Below, in pieces: positions 37,090 to 47,789 of a DNA stretch of 50,838 nt. The translations under genes were made by a program, and so were the position numbers. Every line of letters starts with the position of its first letter. The first letter of the stretch is position 1. The notes beneath the pieces are model-generated. The model was not told where the DNA came from. It saw only the letters and a program-made list of their open reading frames with translations, and made no database searches. The DNA is from Cytauxzoon felis (taxonomy: Eukaryota > Apicomplexa > Aconoidasida > Piroplasmida > Theileriidae). The stretch spans positions 1 through 50,838 of the forward strand of contig JAIQCW010000348.1 in NCBI GenBank assembly GCA_020283715.1, in the 5' to 3' direction.

Positions 37090-37231
37090 TTATGAATGTT
37101 TATGTATACATGTAGACGTGAGTTATAATTGAAGATTTTAGTTTATTATGTGCCAAAAAGTGGCAAGTCACTCGAAGTTGTCATCATCTGAAGCAATTGA
37201 TCTTCATGTCTTCGAGAAATAGTTGGTATCT

Positions 37232-38452
37232 TCAGTTAAATACAAAAGGATGTCTTTTTAATTGTGGATAGAGTTTCGAGTTGGTTCTAATTGAGCGTTT
37301 GATTTCATTTGATCCTACAAGTTCTAAACAACGGCTATTTAATGTGTTGTAACCGCTTGGACATGAAATACCTTGACATTTATAATTAGCTTCACCTTCA
37401 TTGTTGCAATAGAAACATTTAAAGCATTCCTTGACCTCTTTGGGTTGCGATTTCCATAAATTTGTACGAGTTAATCTCCAATCATTAGCGGATAGTAATT
37501 TATCCAATTTGGAACCATTAGCATTACAAGATTTTGTACTCCATGAATGAGTACCAGTACACTTAATACAGACCTGATAATCACATGGATTCCTAGAAGA
37601 TATAGTCCTAGAACATTCAGGGTATCCACAGTAATAACAAATAGTACGTTGACGACGATATAGTCTTGCTAAGTATACAAGATGCGATGTAGGATTATAT
37701 TTAACGTTATTTGATCCGATATCATCATTACCAATATAAAATCTCCTGCCCAGAGTATAAACTTCAGAACTAACGTTACCATAAGAAATTTTAAATGCTC
37801 TAGGGTATGATGAATAAAATGTTCTCATCTGTACGTGAGCCATCTCCGTTATTATACGATTCAATTGTCTAGGTAAAATTTCCAGTTCTATATCATCATC
37901 ACCCTTTAGGTTGTAATCATTCAATTCCATATGCATCTGAGTCTCATCCGTAAAACTTATCAAAGAGTCAGATCCGGATACATCTGATGTTAAATTACCA
38001 TCTGATGATATTGATGATGCATTCTCCGGTATCATCTCCAAGGTGTCGTGTCTAGATGGTAATGAATCAGAGTCTGCAGTATCATCGATGTAATCTCCAA
38101 TTGTATTACCGTCAACTGCACTAGGTATGACATCGTCACTACCTCTACGACATGATACACAAAAATCATCATTTATAATCGAATCCAATAGGAATTTACG
38201 CAGATCTAGCGTGAGCTTCCTATATAAATTATGCTCATCGATAGATAAATCATGACGAATATTATACAAATCCGATATATAAGACGTACAAGGTATACGA
38301 ATTCTACACGAACTGTCGTCTGATGTGTTATTTACAGAATTTTCTAGAGGCTTGACATTAATCAGCGTGTTATCCTCATCCTCATCTACAGGCACTTGGT
38401 CAATTTCATAGTCCACGCCTAATGTATCAAATGATATAAAATCACTACACAT
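37232..38452 (-). CDS. Cys-rich protein with zinc-knuckle-like cluster
   Basis: One exon of 406 codons on the minus strand. The N-terminal ~190 residues are acidic and Ser/Asp-rich (VPVDEDEDNTL, SDSLPSRHDTLEMIPENAS), probably disordered. The C-terminal half holds cysteine pairs in sequence: DFCVSCRRG early, then TICYYCGYPECSRTI, QVCIKCTGTHSWSTKSC, ECFKCFYCNNEGEANYKC and ISCPSGYN. C-x2-C with a nearby His-x-Cys resembles CCHC zinc knuckles, as in AIR1-type RNA-binding proteins, but the spacing is not canonical. Nucleic-acid or protein binding is only inferred. Its start is 21 nt after the stop of the upstream gene on the same strand. Confidence 0.7.
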   Translation of the reverse strand: MCSDFISFDTLGVDYEIDQVPVDEDEDNTLINVKPLENSVNNTSDDSSCRIRIPCTSYISDLYNIRHDLSIDEHNLYRKLTLDLRKFLLDSIINDDFCVSCRRGSDDVIPSAVDGNTIGDYIDDTADSDSLPSRHDTLEMIPENASSISSDGNLTSDVSGSDSLISFTDETQMHMELNDYNLKGDDDIELEILPRQLNRIITEMAHVQMRTFYSSYPRAFKISYGNVSSEVYTLGRRFYIGNDDIGSNNVKYNPTSHLVYLARLYRRQRTICYYCGYPECSRTISSRNPCDYQVCIKCTGTHSWSTKSCNANGSKLDKLLSANDWRLTRTNLWKSQPKEVKECFKCFYCNNEGEANYKCQGISCPSGYNTLNSRCLELVGSNEIKRSIRTNSKLYPQLKRHPFVFN

Positions 38453-38473
38453 TTATATATAATTTGAAATATA

Positions 38474-41048
38474 TTAATTTTTTAAATATTCTAAATGCTT
38501 GTACTCTTTATTTGTAGCCGTAGATAGTGTGTCTATAAGCATCTTCATAGTGCTAGGCGACGTCTGGATTTTAGTAACCTATACGAGATTAACGGTAAAA
38601 TGGATACTTCCCACCTCATATTCAATAAAGTTAATAATTGAATTATATCTTTGAGTTAAATTAAGCATTATTAGCGATTCAAGTATCAATATGTAATCCT
38701 CTGCCATACCTTGACCCGCTCTCAGTTTAAGCAACAGCACAGACAGTAAAACATCAATTGACCCATATATCTTCATTGAAGAAGATAGATAATGCAATAT
38801 GTGAACCAAATGCGATACAGAACCCCCTTGTATCTATATAGAAATGATTAGATTAACGAGCATAGAGGAGCCAGAGTGAAGAGAGGAGTTAATAATGTGA
38901 TCAGTGAGTTGGGTAAGTAATTGTTACATGTTTTGATTTAAACTTATAAAGATCCGCAACGTTCTTTCTGTTCACATATCCATTGGATTCCACTACATTT
39001 TTCATCAACAAACCATGTTGTAATTATTTTCGAGAAGGACATTTACTTCATTGGATAGTATTGTGGAATTGATACCGGAAGTGTTGAGTATATAAAGTAG
39101 ATTGGCTAATATGGAAATGTCCGTTAGGAATGAATCTTTGTATAAAACAGTGCTAAAATGACGAAATTTTTGGAAAATTTAATGATACTCACCCTTCTAA
39201 CAGTTCATGGTTCCCTGTGTTGTATGATGATATGTTGGAAATTATATGCTCTAGATATGACGTCAATAGTGTAATGACATCTGGGTGCTTGGGATTGTAT
39301 AAGTTAACTGTAAATGCTAAAACATGTGTTATACCACCAATGGGTATCTCAGCCATGCGACGACGACACTCGTTCATTAGTTGTACCTTAAGCTGTGAAT
39401 TTATACGTACGTATAATATGTTTACGCTATACGCTTGTATTAACTACAAATTAATCGGTTGATTAATGAGATGTTGTCTAACCTGTATGAACTCATCACC
39501 ATTACACTGTTGGAAGATAGAAGCTGTTGTATCGTAGAGATGTACGAGGGCTGATCTCGAATTTTCGAATTTAACCCTACCATCTCCCGATTGATTGAGA
39601 TATATCAATGCATTTTCGTACAAATTCGTCTGATAATCGATGGCTAACAACTGATCGTGTTCATCTTCAACCCTGGGGTTAGTCTTTGGCCTTCGAGTAA
39701 ACTTTATGACATTACCCAATGCCTAGTGAAATGATATTTTGAATATCCACCTGACTTACCGTCAGTATAAATAAGTACTGTGGGATTGCCTTGATGTACT
39801 CATGAGATTGAGAGGCGAATTCATGAAGTAACCACTTAGATATCTCGGGTCTAAGATTTATGCCATAATGGATTCCAAACGTACTCTGATATCTTATTGG
39901 AAACAGCCAATGGAAACGCTACGCGGTAAAAATCCGTGGCATTATCAAACGTTGAACTATTTTTAATTAATAATTTACCCTACATTCCCATTATAAAAAA
40001 CACCATAAATACATACCAGCAAATCAAATAATCTGTGATTATATTCACAAGTCAAGTAGAAGAAGTGGTAAATCCGCGATAAACAACCCACCGATATATC
40101 TTTAACTAATATTCCACACAACTTATCCATAGCCATCTGGGTGATAATTGTATATAAGAAGAAATGAAACATAATTCATTCAACTCACTGTGATCAGGTG
40201 GTTAGTGTCGTGTGAGTGGTCCTTAGATAGTGAGAGGCATGTGTGGAGTAGCATGACGAGTTGATCACTATTGAGCTGTATGAGAAATTATTTTTACAAT
40301 GTCGTGAAGATACCTCACTGGCATCAATAGAATTCAATACACGTCCGATTAACCTTCTATCAACACATTCAAGCATAGATAGTGTCGTAAGCAGCATGGT
40401 ACAGATCCTATAATCATCACCATCATTTAAATCGGCCTCAATCGCATTCAGTAGCGAGATCTCCACTTCAGTGACATCAGTCTTAAATTTTTTCTTGTAG
40501 AGGACTAGTGAGGTAAGAACAAGAGTATTGTTCAAGATACCAGACCCATCGTTCAATTTTTTTATATAAGCATTAAATAACTCTTGTAGTAGAGAGTTAA
40601 ATCTATCGTCTAAGTTGACGAGTGAATATATCAATTGCGATAGTTGCGAAGTTGTTATATGATCAATAAGGCTCAAAATCCTATAACTTAAGACATTAAC
40701 ATCTTTTAATCTAATATTAATTCTCTTTATCTCTTTATTTCCCAGTATATCCAGCAGGCTTGAAATGTATATCGGAAAGGATAATGCAACATGTCTATTG
40801 TTCTGAAAATCTATATCCAGTCCCAAAGCTTGTACAGTTTTTGACAATATCGAATCAATAGTCTCTTGTAAATTCAATGTAATTAGAGATTCTATCGGAA
40901 ATTTCAAGTGCTGAGTACCTAAAGTCTGCACAATGAGAGAGGTGGAAGCTGGAGCTTGTGCCTTTACAAATTTATATAAATTAAATGTTCCTACATTTGA
41001 ATTATCTATTAACTTCAATGAAGTTTTCAAAAATGGTGGTATGTCCAT
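38474..41048 (-). CDS. large alpha-helical protein, possible organellar RNA-binding (HPR/RAP-like)
   Basis: Many short exons from ATG 41048 (MDIPPFLKTSLKLI) to TAA 38474-38476. The first exon of 284 codons is rich in Leu/Ile/Ser and looks like stacked helices about 36 residues apart (for example ITTSQLSQLIYSLVNLDD, then FNSLLQELFNAYIKKL). Later exons continue the same style (DVITLLTSYLEHIISNIS, HILHYLSSSMKIYGSID). Apicomplexans have many helical-repeat (heptatricopeptide/RAP) proteins that act on mitochondrial rRNA fragments, and this resembles that class. No RAP domain is seen at the C terminus. Splice sites in the middle were not all resolved. Family assignment is inference. Confidence 0.55.
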
Positions 41049-41155
41049 TTAATGAATTGTACATGTCAAATGTGTAGTGTAGCCGCGGGTACTATATATT
41101 TTATCGCATGAATTTGTTATAATGTCTTTAACGACTATGTTGAAGATATTGCAAG

Positions 41156-43606
41156 ATGCAATTGAGCCGTATAAAATGTCTAGGATGGGTTTTGATACTG
41201 TATATTGAACTCGTGTATACAATTTCAGGTCATAGGGTGTCGTTTATCGCATATAAATCTCGTAATATAACGCCTTCGCGTGTAATTATCACACATTTTA
41301 TGCGTTATGATAAGAATTCTACGAAATTTTTCAAATGTAATGCATTTTTTGGCTCCACAACGAGTATATTTAATGATTCAGAGTATGAAAATCTATCAAA
41401 CATAGAAGAATATTATAAAAGGTCTGATATCGTTACTGATTTACCTCTGGCACCTGAATATGAGGATGAAGATGTTGAGGATGTGGAAGAAGACTTGAGT
41501 GATTTGACTAAGCCTCCTGAATCTAAGGATGAATGGGCACTTAAAAAGATTTCTAAAGGTCGATTATTTTGGCATAAGTTTTTTGCCGAACCAGGAGAGA
41601 AGAATAAGAAAGCATTTCGATGGTTGAAATTTACCCATGATCGTTTTTATTGTAATCGTGTCATCGATCGTACATATACTGAGGTTCATCCACCACTCGA
41701 GAGGAAGAATCCTGATGGTAGTAATAGAAAATTGACGAAGAAGGAGAGGAACAGAGAAAAATCTAGGATAAAAATAACAAAGAAAATTATAGGGTACGAT
41801 AATTCTAGTGATGACAGTAATATACTCATCTTGATGAATTATCCACAATCAAGACTAGTGAAATTAGTAGAGCGTATAAGATTACCTGGGCTATTGGATC
41901 TAAGGAACTATGAATTGCTGAGATTATTGAGGTCCACTGTGTTATATCTTTCTAAACCCAATACATTCGAGAGTATAATAGACTTTTTCATAGCATTTGG
42001 TCGATTTAACTCATCATATGATGGTGAGTATAAATTATTTACGGAATTGAAGACATATCCGAGGATGAGGTTCAAACCTATGGTCTATGCCATCATTGGC
42101 AAGTTAAGATCTAATCCATTCCCTAAAGATCTTCTACTACCCAGACGTGATAAAGAAGGGCCTATAAGGGATCCATTCCCAGATACAAAACATAAAGATT
42201 CAAAATTGAATAAATTTCTAACCACATGTATCACATTAATTAAACATACATTAAATGGTTCAGAATATAATCATGACGAGACCATGGATCGATCATTCTC
42301 TGATATCTTCAACGAAACAGCCAAATACACTACCAAAGGCAGCGTTAATAAAATCGATATACCCAGTAAAATCGAATTCCAAAAAAATCTACAAGAATAT
42401 CTCATACCCAATATATACACATCTACTATCAATCATGTAGACGGCTCACAACCTGATGTCCAATCCACCTCTGTTCCTCTTGCAGAGAGCTCTCCACCTG
42501 AGGTTACAACCAGTGTTCCACTCGGCGTGGAGCCTTCATCCAATTACCTATCCCTAAAGGGTAATGCCACTCCCAGAGATCGTGGCGATGTTATAAGTGG
42601 AGGTAAGGATGTAACCTCGAGTGGAGAACCTGCAGCTGATCTCAGGGAAGCGGAGGGAGAAGTAAATGAAGAAGCTCCATGCAATGGGAAAGAAGAAGGT
42701 GATTCAAAAGAGTTCGTGGATATAACCTCAAGTGCAGAACATGGAAGCGATCTACGGGAGCTCGAAGGCGAACTAAACAGAGAATCTGTCTGCAAGACGA
42801 TCTCTAGTGAGTGCATTCAAGGTGACTGGGAGATCTCGGGACCAATATCCGAAGATGATACTTCAAATATATCAGCCAATACAACTAGTCGTACTACACC
42901 TGGATGGACAAAGGAAGATGTAAAGAATATGTTGAAATCTGTTCGTAGATTAGGGTTGGAACGTGTGGAGACGATGGTTATAAGATTTAAGAAATTACAT
43001 AATGACATCGGTTTTACATATGAGGATATAATAGCTATTGGTAAAAAGAACCCGCAGATCTTCAAATTTGGTAATTATAAACAGCATTGCTTACAGATTT
43101 ATGATTTGGATGAGCGTTTAACCCATGAAATGGTACTTGATATGGTTAGAAAGTACCCAAATCTACTGACATTTAATATCGCGCGATGTATAAGACCTAA
43201 AGTCTACTATTTGACTCGTAATATGTGTAGAGACGTCAAGGAATTGTTAAAATTCCCCAAATACTTGAGCTATTCATTATACGACCGTATAATTCCACGT
43301 CATTTAGCTATTATGAATAAAATTTACAACAAAGAATACTTGTATGTCTATAGATACCTATTCCATACAGGCTATTACAAATCATATGGTCAATTAGTTA
43401 CTGATGTCAAAGTACCTGATACATTACCAGAGAAATACCACGAACATCTAGAGTCGTATAGAAAAATCAATGAGAGAATCAAACTCCAGGATATGATTAC
43501 CACAAACGAGGAAAAATTTTGCGAAATTTATCAACTGACATATAGAGAAGTTGTAGAAGCTAAGATTAATGCCCAGAAGATTACACTACCTACTGATATG
43601 TTCTAA
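41156..43606 (+). CDS. organelle-targeted mTERF-domain protein carrying an in-frame dispersed-repeat insertion
   Basis: A single exon of 816 codons. It starts at ATG 41156 with a signal-peptide-like segment (CLGWVLILYIELVYTIS, residues ~8-24), followed by a Ser/Thr/Arg-rich transit-like stretch, pointing to the apicoplast. The C-terminal ~200 residues (from about 582, WTKEDVKNMLKSVRRLGLE) form mTERF-like helix pairs: GFTYEDIIAIGKKNPQIFKF, LTHEMVLDMVRKYPNLLTFN and LLKFPKYLSYSLYDRIIPRH, whose PxhhxF/LxYSL pattern is typical. mTERF proteins bind organellar DNA or RNA in transcription or rRNA maturation. Residues ~431-563 (42449-42845) are not mTERF-like and correspond to repeat copy C, read in frame without a stop. 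The upstream gene is divergent, 107 nt away, implying shared promoter space. Confidence 0.8.
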   Translation: MQLSRIKCLGWVLILYIELVYTISGHRVSFIAYKSRNITPSRVIITHFMRYDKNSTKFFKCNAFFGSTTSIFNDSEYENLSNIEEYYKRSDIVTDLPLAPEYEDEDVEDVEEDLSDLTKPPESKDEWALKKISKGRLFWHKFFAEPGEKNKKAFRWLKFTHDRFYCNRVIDRTYTEVHPPLERKNPDGSNRKLTKKERNREKSRIKITKKIIGYDNSSDDSNILILMNYPQSRLVKLVERIRLPGLLDLRNYELLRLLRSTVLYLSKPNTFESIIDFFIAFGRFNSSYDGEYKLFTELKTYPRMRFKPMVYAIIGKLRSNPFPKDLLLPRRDKEGPIRDPFPDTKHKDSKLNKFLTTCITLIKHTLNGSEYNHDETMDRSFSDIFNETAKYTTKGSVNKIDIPSKIEFQKNLQEYLIPNIYTSTINHVDGSQPDVQSTSVPLAESSPPEVTTSVPLGVEPSSNYLSLKGNATPRDRGDVISGGKDVTSSGEPAADLREAEGEVNEEAPCNGKEEGDSKEFVDITSSAEHGSDLRELEGELNRESVCKTISSECIQGDWEISGPISEDDTSNISANTTSRTTPGWTKEDVKNMLKSVRRLGLERVETMVIRFKKLHNDIGFTYEDIIAIGKKNPQIFKFGNYKQHCLQIYDLDERLTHEMVLDMVRKYPNLLTFNIARCIRPKVYYLTRNMCRDVKELLKFPKYLSYSLYDRIIPRHLAIMNKIYNKEYLYVYRYLFHTGYYKSYGQLVTDVKVPDTLPEKYHEHLESYRKINERIKLQDMITTNEEKFCEIYQLTYREVVEAKINAQKITLPTDMF
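42455..42815 (+). repeat. dispersed modular repeat, copy C (inside mTERF coding sequence)
   Basis: This copy contains the full module set in direct orientation: CCTATCCCTAAAGGGTAATG, CCACTCCCAGAGATCGTGG, CCTCGAGTGGAGAACCTG, GCTGATCTCAGGGAAGCGGA. A second, diverged unit follows (CCTCAAGTGCAGAACATGG, GCGATCTACGGGAGCTCGAA, CTGTCTGCAAGACGA). It is translated as SGEPAADLREAEGEVNEE and then SAEHGSDLRELEGELNRE. The same peptide frame (GLPVADLREAEGEVN) is readable in other copies outside coding sequence. Confidence 0.85.
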
Positions 43607-43796
43607 TACTTTGATACTCCCCCTCACCCTGGTGATGAGATTATAGAAATCCAAACTTTCAAATAATTTCAACACACATTAATAATTTAATACAATATTT
43701 CCATGTATATTGTCGGTACTAGAGTTCTTAATGATAATTATAGAGAGTCTACTCACGTGACTCGAAATTAGACACAACTCAATAAATATATCCTAA

Positions 43797-44532
43797 ATGC
43801 TTAGAATTATCAAGAGATTCTATTCAACTATTAATAAGAAGGTATTTTTATCAAATTAAATGATAATTTCTATAGTATTTGGTAGACGATGAGATTATAT
43901 ATGACACCGTACGTGTCCTTAAGGACCGGAAATTTATTGGCGATTTTAACATAACAGAGGCTAAATCAAAAGCTAAAGAGTATAATTTAAACTTGATTTT
44001 ATTCAAGGCCAATACAAATCCTCCAATTTGTATTATTGATGATTTCAAAACATTCCTCAAAGTTGACGGAGGCAAGGGTAACAACACAGGGAAGAGCGAT
44101 GGAAGCATAGAGACATCAGGGGATGTTAATAATAGTATTAAGTCTGGAAATAGTAGCAGGGAAGGGGATCCTCATGTATTCTCTTTTGATCCAGCGGTAA
44201 AATCAAAGACTATACAAATATCAGATAATTGTGCTACTAATGATTTCAACCGCAAGATTAGTACTGCTAGAAAGTATATAACGTCTGGTATACGCGTCGA
44301 TATCGTAATATTCACAAAGGGTAACAATAAAATCCCCCAGCAGAATGTAGAACAACTCTTGAAATACTCAAAGGCCAATGATGTCAATATGTCATTTAAC
44401 TTAAATAACCCCCTATTACAAAAGATAGATTACATCTATACTCAACTAAATGATATATCTAATCCATTCACCGTCAAGAATAAAATTAATCTCAACTCCA
44501 GACAAATTGTCCTGAAATTTTGGCCCAAGTGA
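43797..44532 (+). CDS. mitochondrial translation initiation factor IF-3
   Basis: Two exons: ATG 43797 to about 43841 (MLRIIKRFYSTINKK, a typical mitochondrial presequence), a short intron, then to TGA 44530-44532. The N-terminal IF-3 domain reads YLVDDEIIYDTVRVLKDRKF, then FNITEAKSKAKEYNLNLILF and NPPICIIDDF (IF-3 form PPVCKIMDY). A Gly/Asn/Ser-rich linker of about 45 residues follows, longer than in bacteria. The C-terminal domain has KTIQISDNCATNDFNRKIST, RKYITSGIRVDIVIFTKG and PFTVKNKINLNSRQIVLKF. IF-3 keeps small organellar ribosomal subunits free and checks the start codon. It could also be plastid IF-3, but the leader is not secretory. Confidence 0.85.
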
Positions 44533-44658
44533 GAAATTAACAGAGAATTTTAAGAATAATAGACATTGATATGCCAAAATCACGGGTACTCAACGCGAAA
44601 ATGCTCCATAATTGACTATTACAATGGCTTCAATCGACATTATAAGATGGCTACACCT

Positions 44659-45910
44659 TCAATTCATGATGTTCTCATGCCTCTTTCCTCTCACGGATAA
44701 TTCTGATCGCAGCTCCTTCAAGTTGAAGAAGCGCTCTGTAAACTCATTGGCGTTCATATTGTGCTGAATTTGTATGTATTCGTAATTAGTATTCAACATA
44801 CCTTGGAGAGTGTTGCGATACCCAATTTCGATGACAACAACGATTCGTATACAGTTGAGGCCAGAAAATTATCCAACACATCAAACGTCTTTATTATATT
44901 ATAAGCACGTTCTGGTCCTAACATATGCTGTAATATTTCGATTCAATCCTTTGCTCACCTATTCCTGGTATAGTTACGTTGTGTTTGTATCCGAGTAGTA
45001 TACAAAAGTCTATGAATTGGCTACGAGTCATTTCTGAAGGAGTAATATGTCATGCATGATGTAAACATACCTAAGGCCTCCAGTAGCCTAGAGTGGTTTA
45101 TAGTATTGCATTCATTCCTACCGAAATAGTCTCTAATCACATTAGGAGCGCTATAGAAATATATGAATAGGCAAAAAGCATATTCTTCACATACCCATAG
45201 GCAATCACATCTGTATCATCCGAGAGAACATAATCATCGTCTAAACAAAATTCAACACATCTCTATATATATAAATAAATTTAGATAATAATTAATTTAT
45301 ACCTTTGAAATTTCATGGTCTCTAATCTCAACTCTGGCGAGATCATCTCTAAGACGTTCAGCGATATACATGATATCCTTCTCATTCAACTCTGGGTAAA
45401 ATTTGACATTATCATTCCCTTCCATGAAATTAATTAAAGAAGATAATAATTTCTGATTACTGGTATCCAAAATATTTAAATGTGTTGGTGTCTTTCCATT
45501 TATATTCGTATACTTATGGATCAGTGATGTACCCAGGACGAAAACGGCCTCAATACCACCCATTTTCTTCACTGCTCTTATACTTTTATTCAATGTTAAT
45601 AAAGGTTTTACTGAGTAGTTTATAATTTCTTCTTTTAAGCTCTTAATATCTACAAATCTATTGCCTGTATTCTTGACTGAAGTGAGAATATGATTAAATA
45701 TGTGAATTGGTGAGACTTTATACCTCTTTCGTTATAAAATGTTCGCCTTCTTTCCAAGATCGCTCTCAATGATGCGTGTAATGAGCGTTTCAAGATGATG
45801 GAGCTATCTATATAGATTTTTTTACCGATAAATGTCGATAGACATGGAGTTGGTACAATTATTGATGGATATTTTGATGAGATATATGGAATAAGTCCAT
45901 TTATTCCCAT
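44659..45910 (-). CDS. divergent FEN1/XPG-family nuclease-like protein
   Basis: About seven exons from ATG 45910 to TGA 44659-44661. The N terminus MGINGLIPYISSKYPSIIV and KKIYIDSSIILKRSLHAS match the XPG-N fold (MGIxGL and IDxS). The XPG-I region is RDHEISKRCVEFCLDDDYVL followed by SDDTDVIAYGAPNV. Next come MTRSQFIDFCILLGYKHNV and TIPGIGPERAYNIIKTF, a helix-hairpin-helix. Compared with FEN1, the metal-binding positions in DGKPP (replaced by a VFVLGT-like segment), in EAEA (here DHE) and in LLGSDY (here LLGYKH) are changed. It is shorter than FEN1 and lacks a clear PCNA box. It may be a structural relative rather than an active flap endonuclease. Confidence 0.75.
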
Positions 45911-46651
45911 TATTTGATGTTACATTTTTATTTTGGTTATGAATATATATTGTTTCTTTACGATTGAAATATGATCGTGTTACTGACGAATATTGGAATT
46001 CATTGGATGACGAATGAGTAGTAATTGGTATAGTATCTTTTGAATGACATGTTTGGTTAATTGGTAGTAGTTGTGATTTAATAATGGAAGAGTTTGAAGT
46101 TTTATGGATAATTTAAATGCGTTACAAAATATTCAATTTGGATTGGGGAAAGATGAAAAAGACATGATTAGATTAATTTGGTGTTTATAGAATGAAGAGA
46201 TGTTAGTGGCATCTATAATTGAGTGGTTGGTATATAATTATTGGATCTTGTAATTATAAAATTTTTTTTATGATTGTGGTTTAATAAATGTATGAAATTT
46301 AAAATTATTCAAGTGATAAATTTCTGTCATAATTTAGTGTTTGTGGATAGAATAAGATTTATTATATATTGGAATATAGATTGATGTTGATGATAGATGG
46401 AGATGTCATCGGACATGTGAGTAGCTAGCTAAGTAGATATTGATGAAATTGAAGAGTAGATTATAATAATATACATGTAATAATGATTATCATTATTTTA
46501 TATATAGATAATTTATTTATAATTTGAAGGTATATTTTTTATATTTGATTGAGTATTGATACAAGTAATTTGTATATGATTATAGATATAATAGTTAGAT
46601 GAATGATTTATAATTGGTTTAGATTGTATTGATATATATATATATATAGTA
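45911..46651. other. long AT-rich intergenic region, no gene seen
   Basis: About 740 bp between two genes transcribed away from each other (45910 minus, 46652 plus). It is the longest gene-free stretch in the window. T-rich and G-poor runs alternate with short palindromes, one perfect. A TA dinucleotide tract of about 18 nt ends at 46650, directly before the KH gene start. It must contain both promoters. No RNA gene or long ORF was recognised. Confidence 0.55.
46479..46497. repeat. perfect 9-bp inverted repeat with 1-nt centre
   Basis: AATAATGAT, then T, then ATCATTATT: nine paired bases around one central T. It lies about 155 bp upstream of the KH gene start. A shorter version (AATGAT-T-ATCATT) occurs at 4994-5006, upstream of the gene starting at 5071. 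In sequence this AT-rich, such palindromes may arise by chance. Confidence 0.5.
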
Positions 46652-47755
46652 ATGGCGATACCATTGGTATTGAGTACAGAATCTGAAGATATATCTGGTG
46701 ATTATTCATCATTAGATAAAGATGATGCTAATATAATAGTACGTGAATTATGTAATAATTCTAATAGAGTTATGGAATATAAATCTGTATCTGATAATGT
46801 TCGCTTGATATGTGATCGTATGATACAGATACGTAATGAAATGATGATTTCATATAATAATTTATCATCATGTATAGATATGTTGAAACAATGTATAAAT
46901 GATTCTCAATCATTAGGTATAGATGAGGTGGAGGAGGAGGGTGGTGATGATGAAGAGGAGGAGGGAAATAATAAATCTATATCAAATGATACAATATTAA
47001 TGTCAACAACTAGTACAACTACAAGTAGTACTAGTACAAGTAGTAGTATTATAACTACTAGTAGTAGTACAAGTAGTAGTTGTGGTGGTACAAATAATAT
47101 CAATTGTGGTTATATATTTCCATTAGCATCTAGAGTTAAATGTAATTGTTTATTAAAAATTGTTGTTAATCATGCAGTAGCTGGTTTATATATTGGTAAA
47201 AATGGTTCACATTTAAAAAGATTACAAAATCAATTACAATTTCGTTTAACACAATCTGGACGTGGAGCTAAAGGTGATTTTACTGGTGTTGGTTATCCAT
47301 GCCATCGTACTAATACAACTTTATTATTTGAAGGACGTCTTGTTGATATTTTATATGCATTAAGACCATTATATAGAATTATACAAGATGATATTTTAGC
47401 ATTTGATGAAAAATCTATGGAATTTCTATCAGGAAAATCATTAAGAGTTAAATTTGAATTAAATCTTGTAGTACCTGCTGATCGTAAACGTATATTATTA
47501 CAAGATACAGGTAGAAGATGTATGCAATTACGTAATGCATCTGGTGTAGATATCATTGCTGGTAAACAAAATTTCGAATTAGGTAATATCAAAGAATCTA
47601 TCGTTACACTACTCGGATTCGAAGAATCTGTAGAAAGAGCTTGTGAATGGCTAGGTATCTTCCTACAAGAAAGTAATGCCATCTCATCCGGAGATTACAC
47701 ATTCATGGACTATCCCAAATATACACTCGCTATACCAGAAGGTACTAGAAGATGA
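46652..47755 (+). CDS. KH-domain RNA-binding protein
   Basis: A single exon of 367 codons from ATG 46652 to TGA 47753-47755. The first ~85 residues are acidic and helical. A Thr/Ser tract follows, encoded by an ACT/AGT microsatellite (about 47008-47085), then CNCLLKIVVNHAVAGLYIGK with NGSHLKRLQNQ, a KH core with an intact G-K-N-G loop. A second KH-like segment is VKFELNLVVPADRKRILL with RRCMQLRNASGVDI, where the GxxG loop is degenerate (GRRC). It resembles poly(C)-binding/PASILLA-type KH proteins in regulating mRNA. Codon choice becomes visibly less AT-rich near the 3' end. No intron is seen, and repeat copy D starts about 35 nt past its stop. Confidence 0.75.
   Translation: MAIPLVLSTESEDISGDYSSLDKDDANIIVRELCNNSNRVMEYKSVSDNVRLICDRMIQIRNEMMISYNNLSSCIDMLKQCINDSQSLGIDEVEEEGGDDEEEEGNNKSISNDTILMSTTSTTTSSTSTSSSIITTSSSTSSSCGGTNNINCGYIFPLASRVKCNCLLKIVVNHAVAGLYIGKNGSHLKRLQNQLQFRLTQSGRGAKGDFTGVGYPCHRTNTTLLFEGRLVDILYALRPLYRIIQDDILAFDEKSMEFLSGKSLRVKFELNLVVPADRKRILLQDTGRRCMQLRNASGVDIIAGKQNFELGNIKESIVTLLGFEESVERACEWLGIFLQESNAISSGDYTFMDYPKYTLAIPEGTRR
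47008..47085. repeat. coding trinucleotide microsatellite (Thr/Ser tract)
   Basis: An imperfect run of ACT, AGT and ACA triplets inside the KH gene, encoding an almost pure Thr/Ser stretch of about 28 residues. It is in frame throughout. An Asp/Glu-encoding GAGGAGG-type purine run lies just upstream (46925-46965). Both are likely length-polymorphic. Confidence 0.7.
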
Positions 47756-47789
47756 ATGATACTATTATAATATCATCCTCTATTTCAAC

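Noticed and set aside
46906..47103. Minus-strand ORF rich in Val/Leu/Ser over the Thr/Ser tract
   Set aside because: It is a translation of the complementary strand of a microsatellite in the KH gene.
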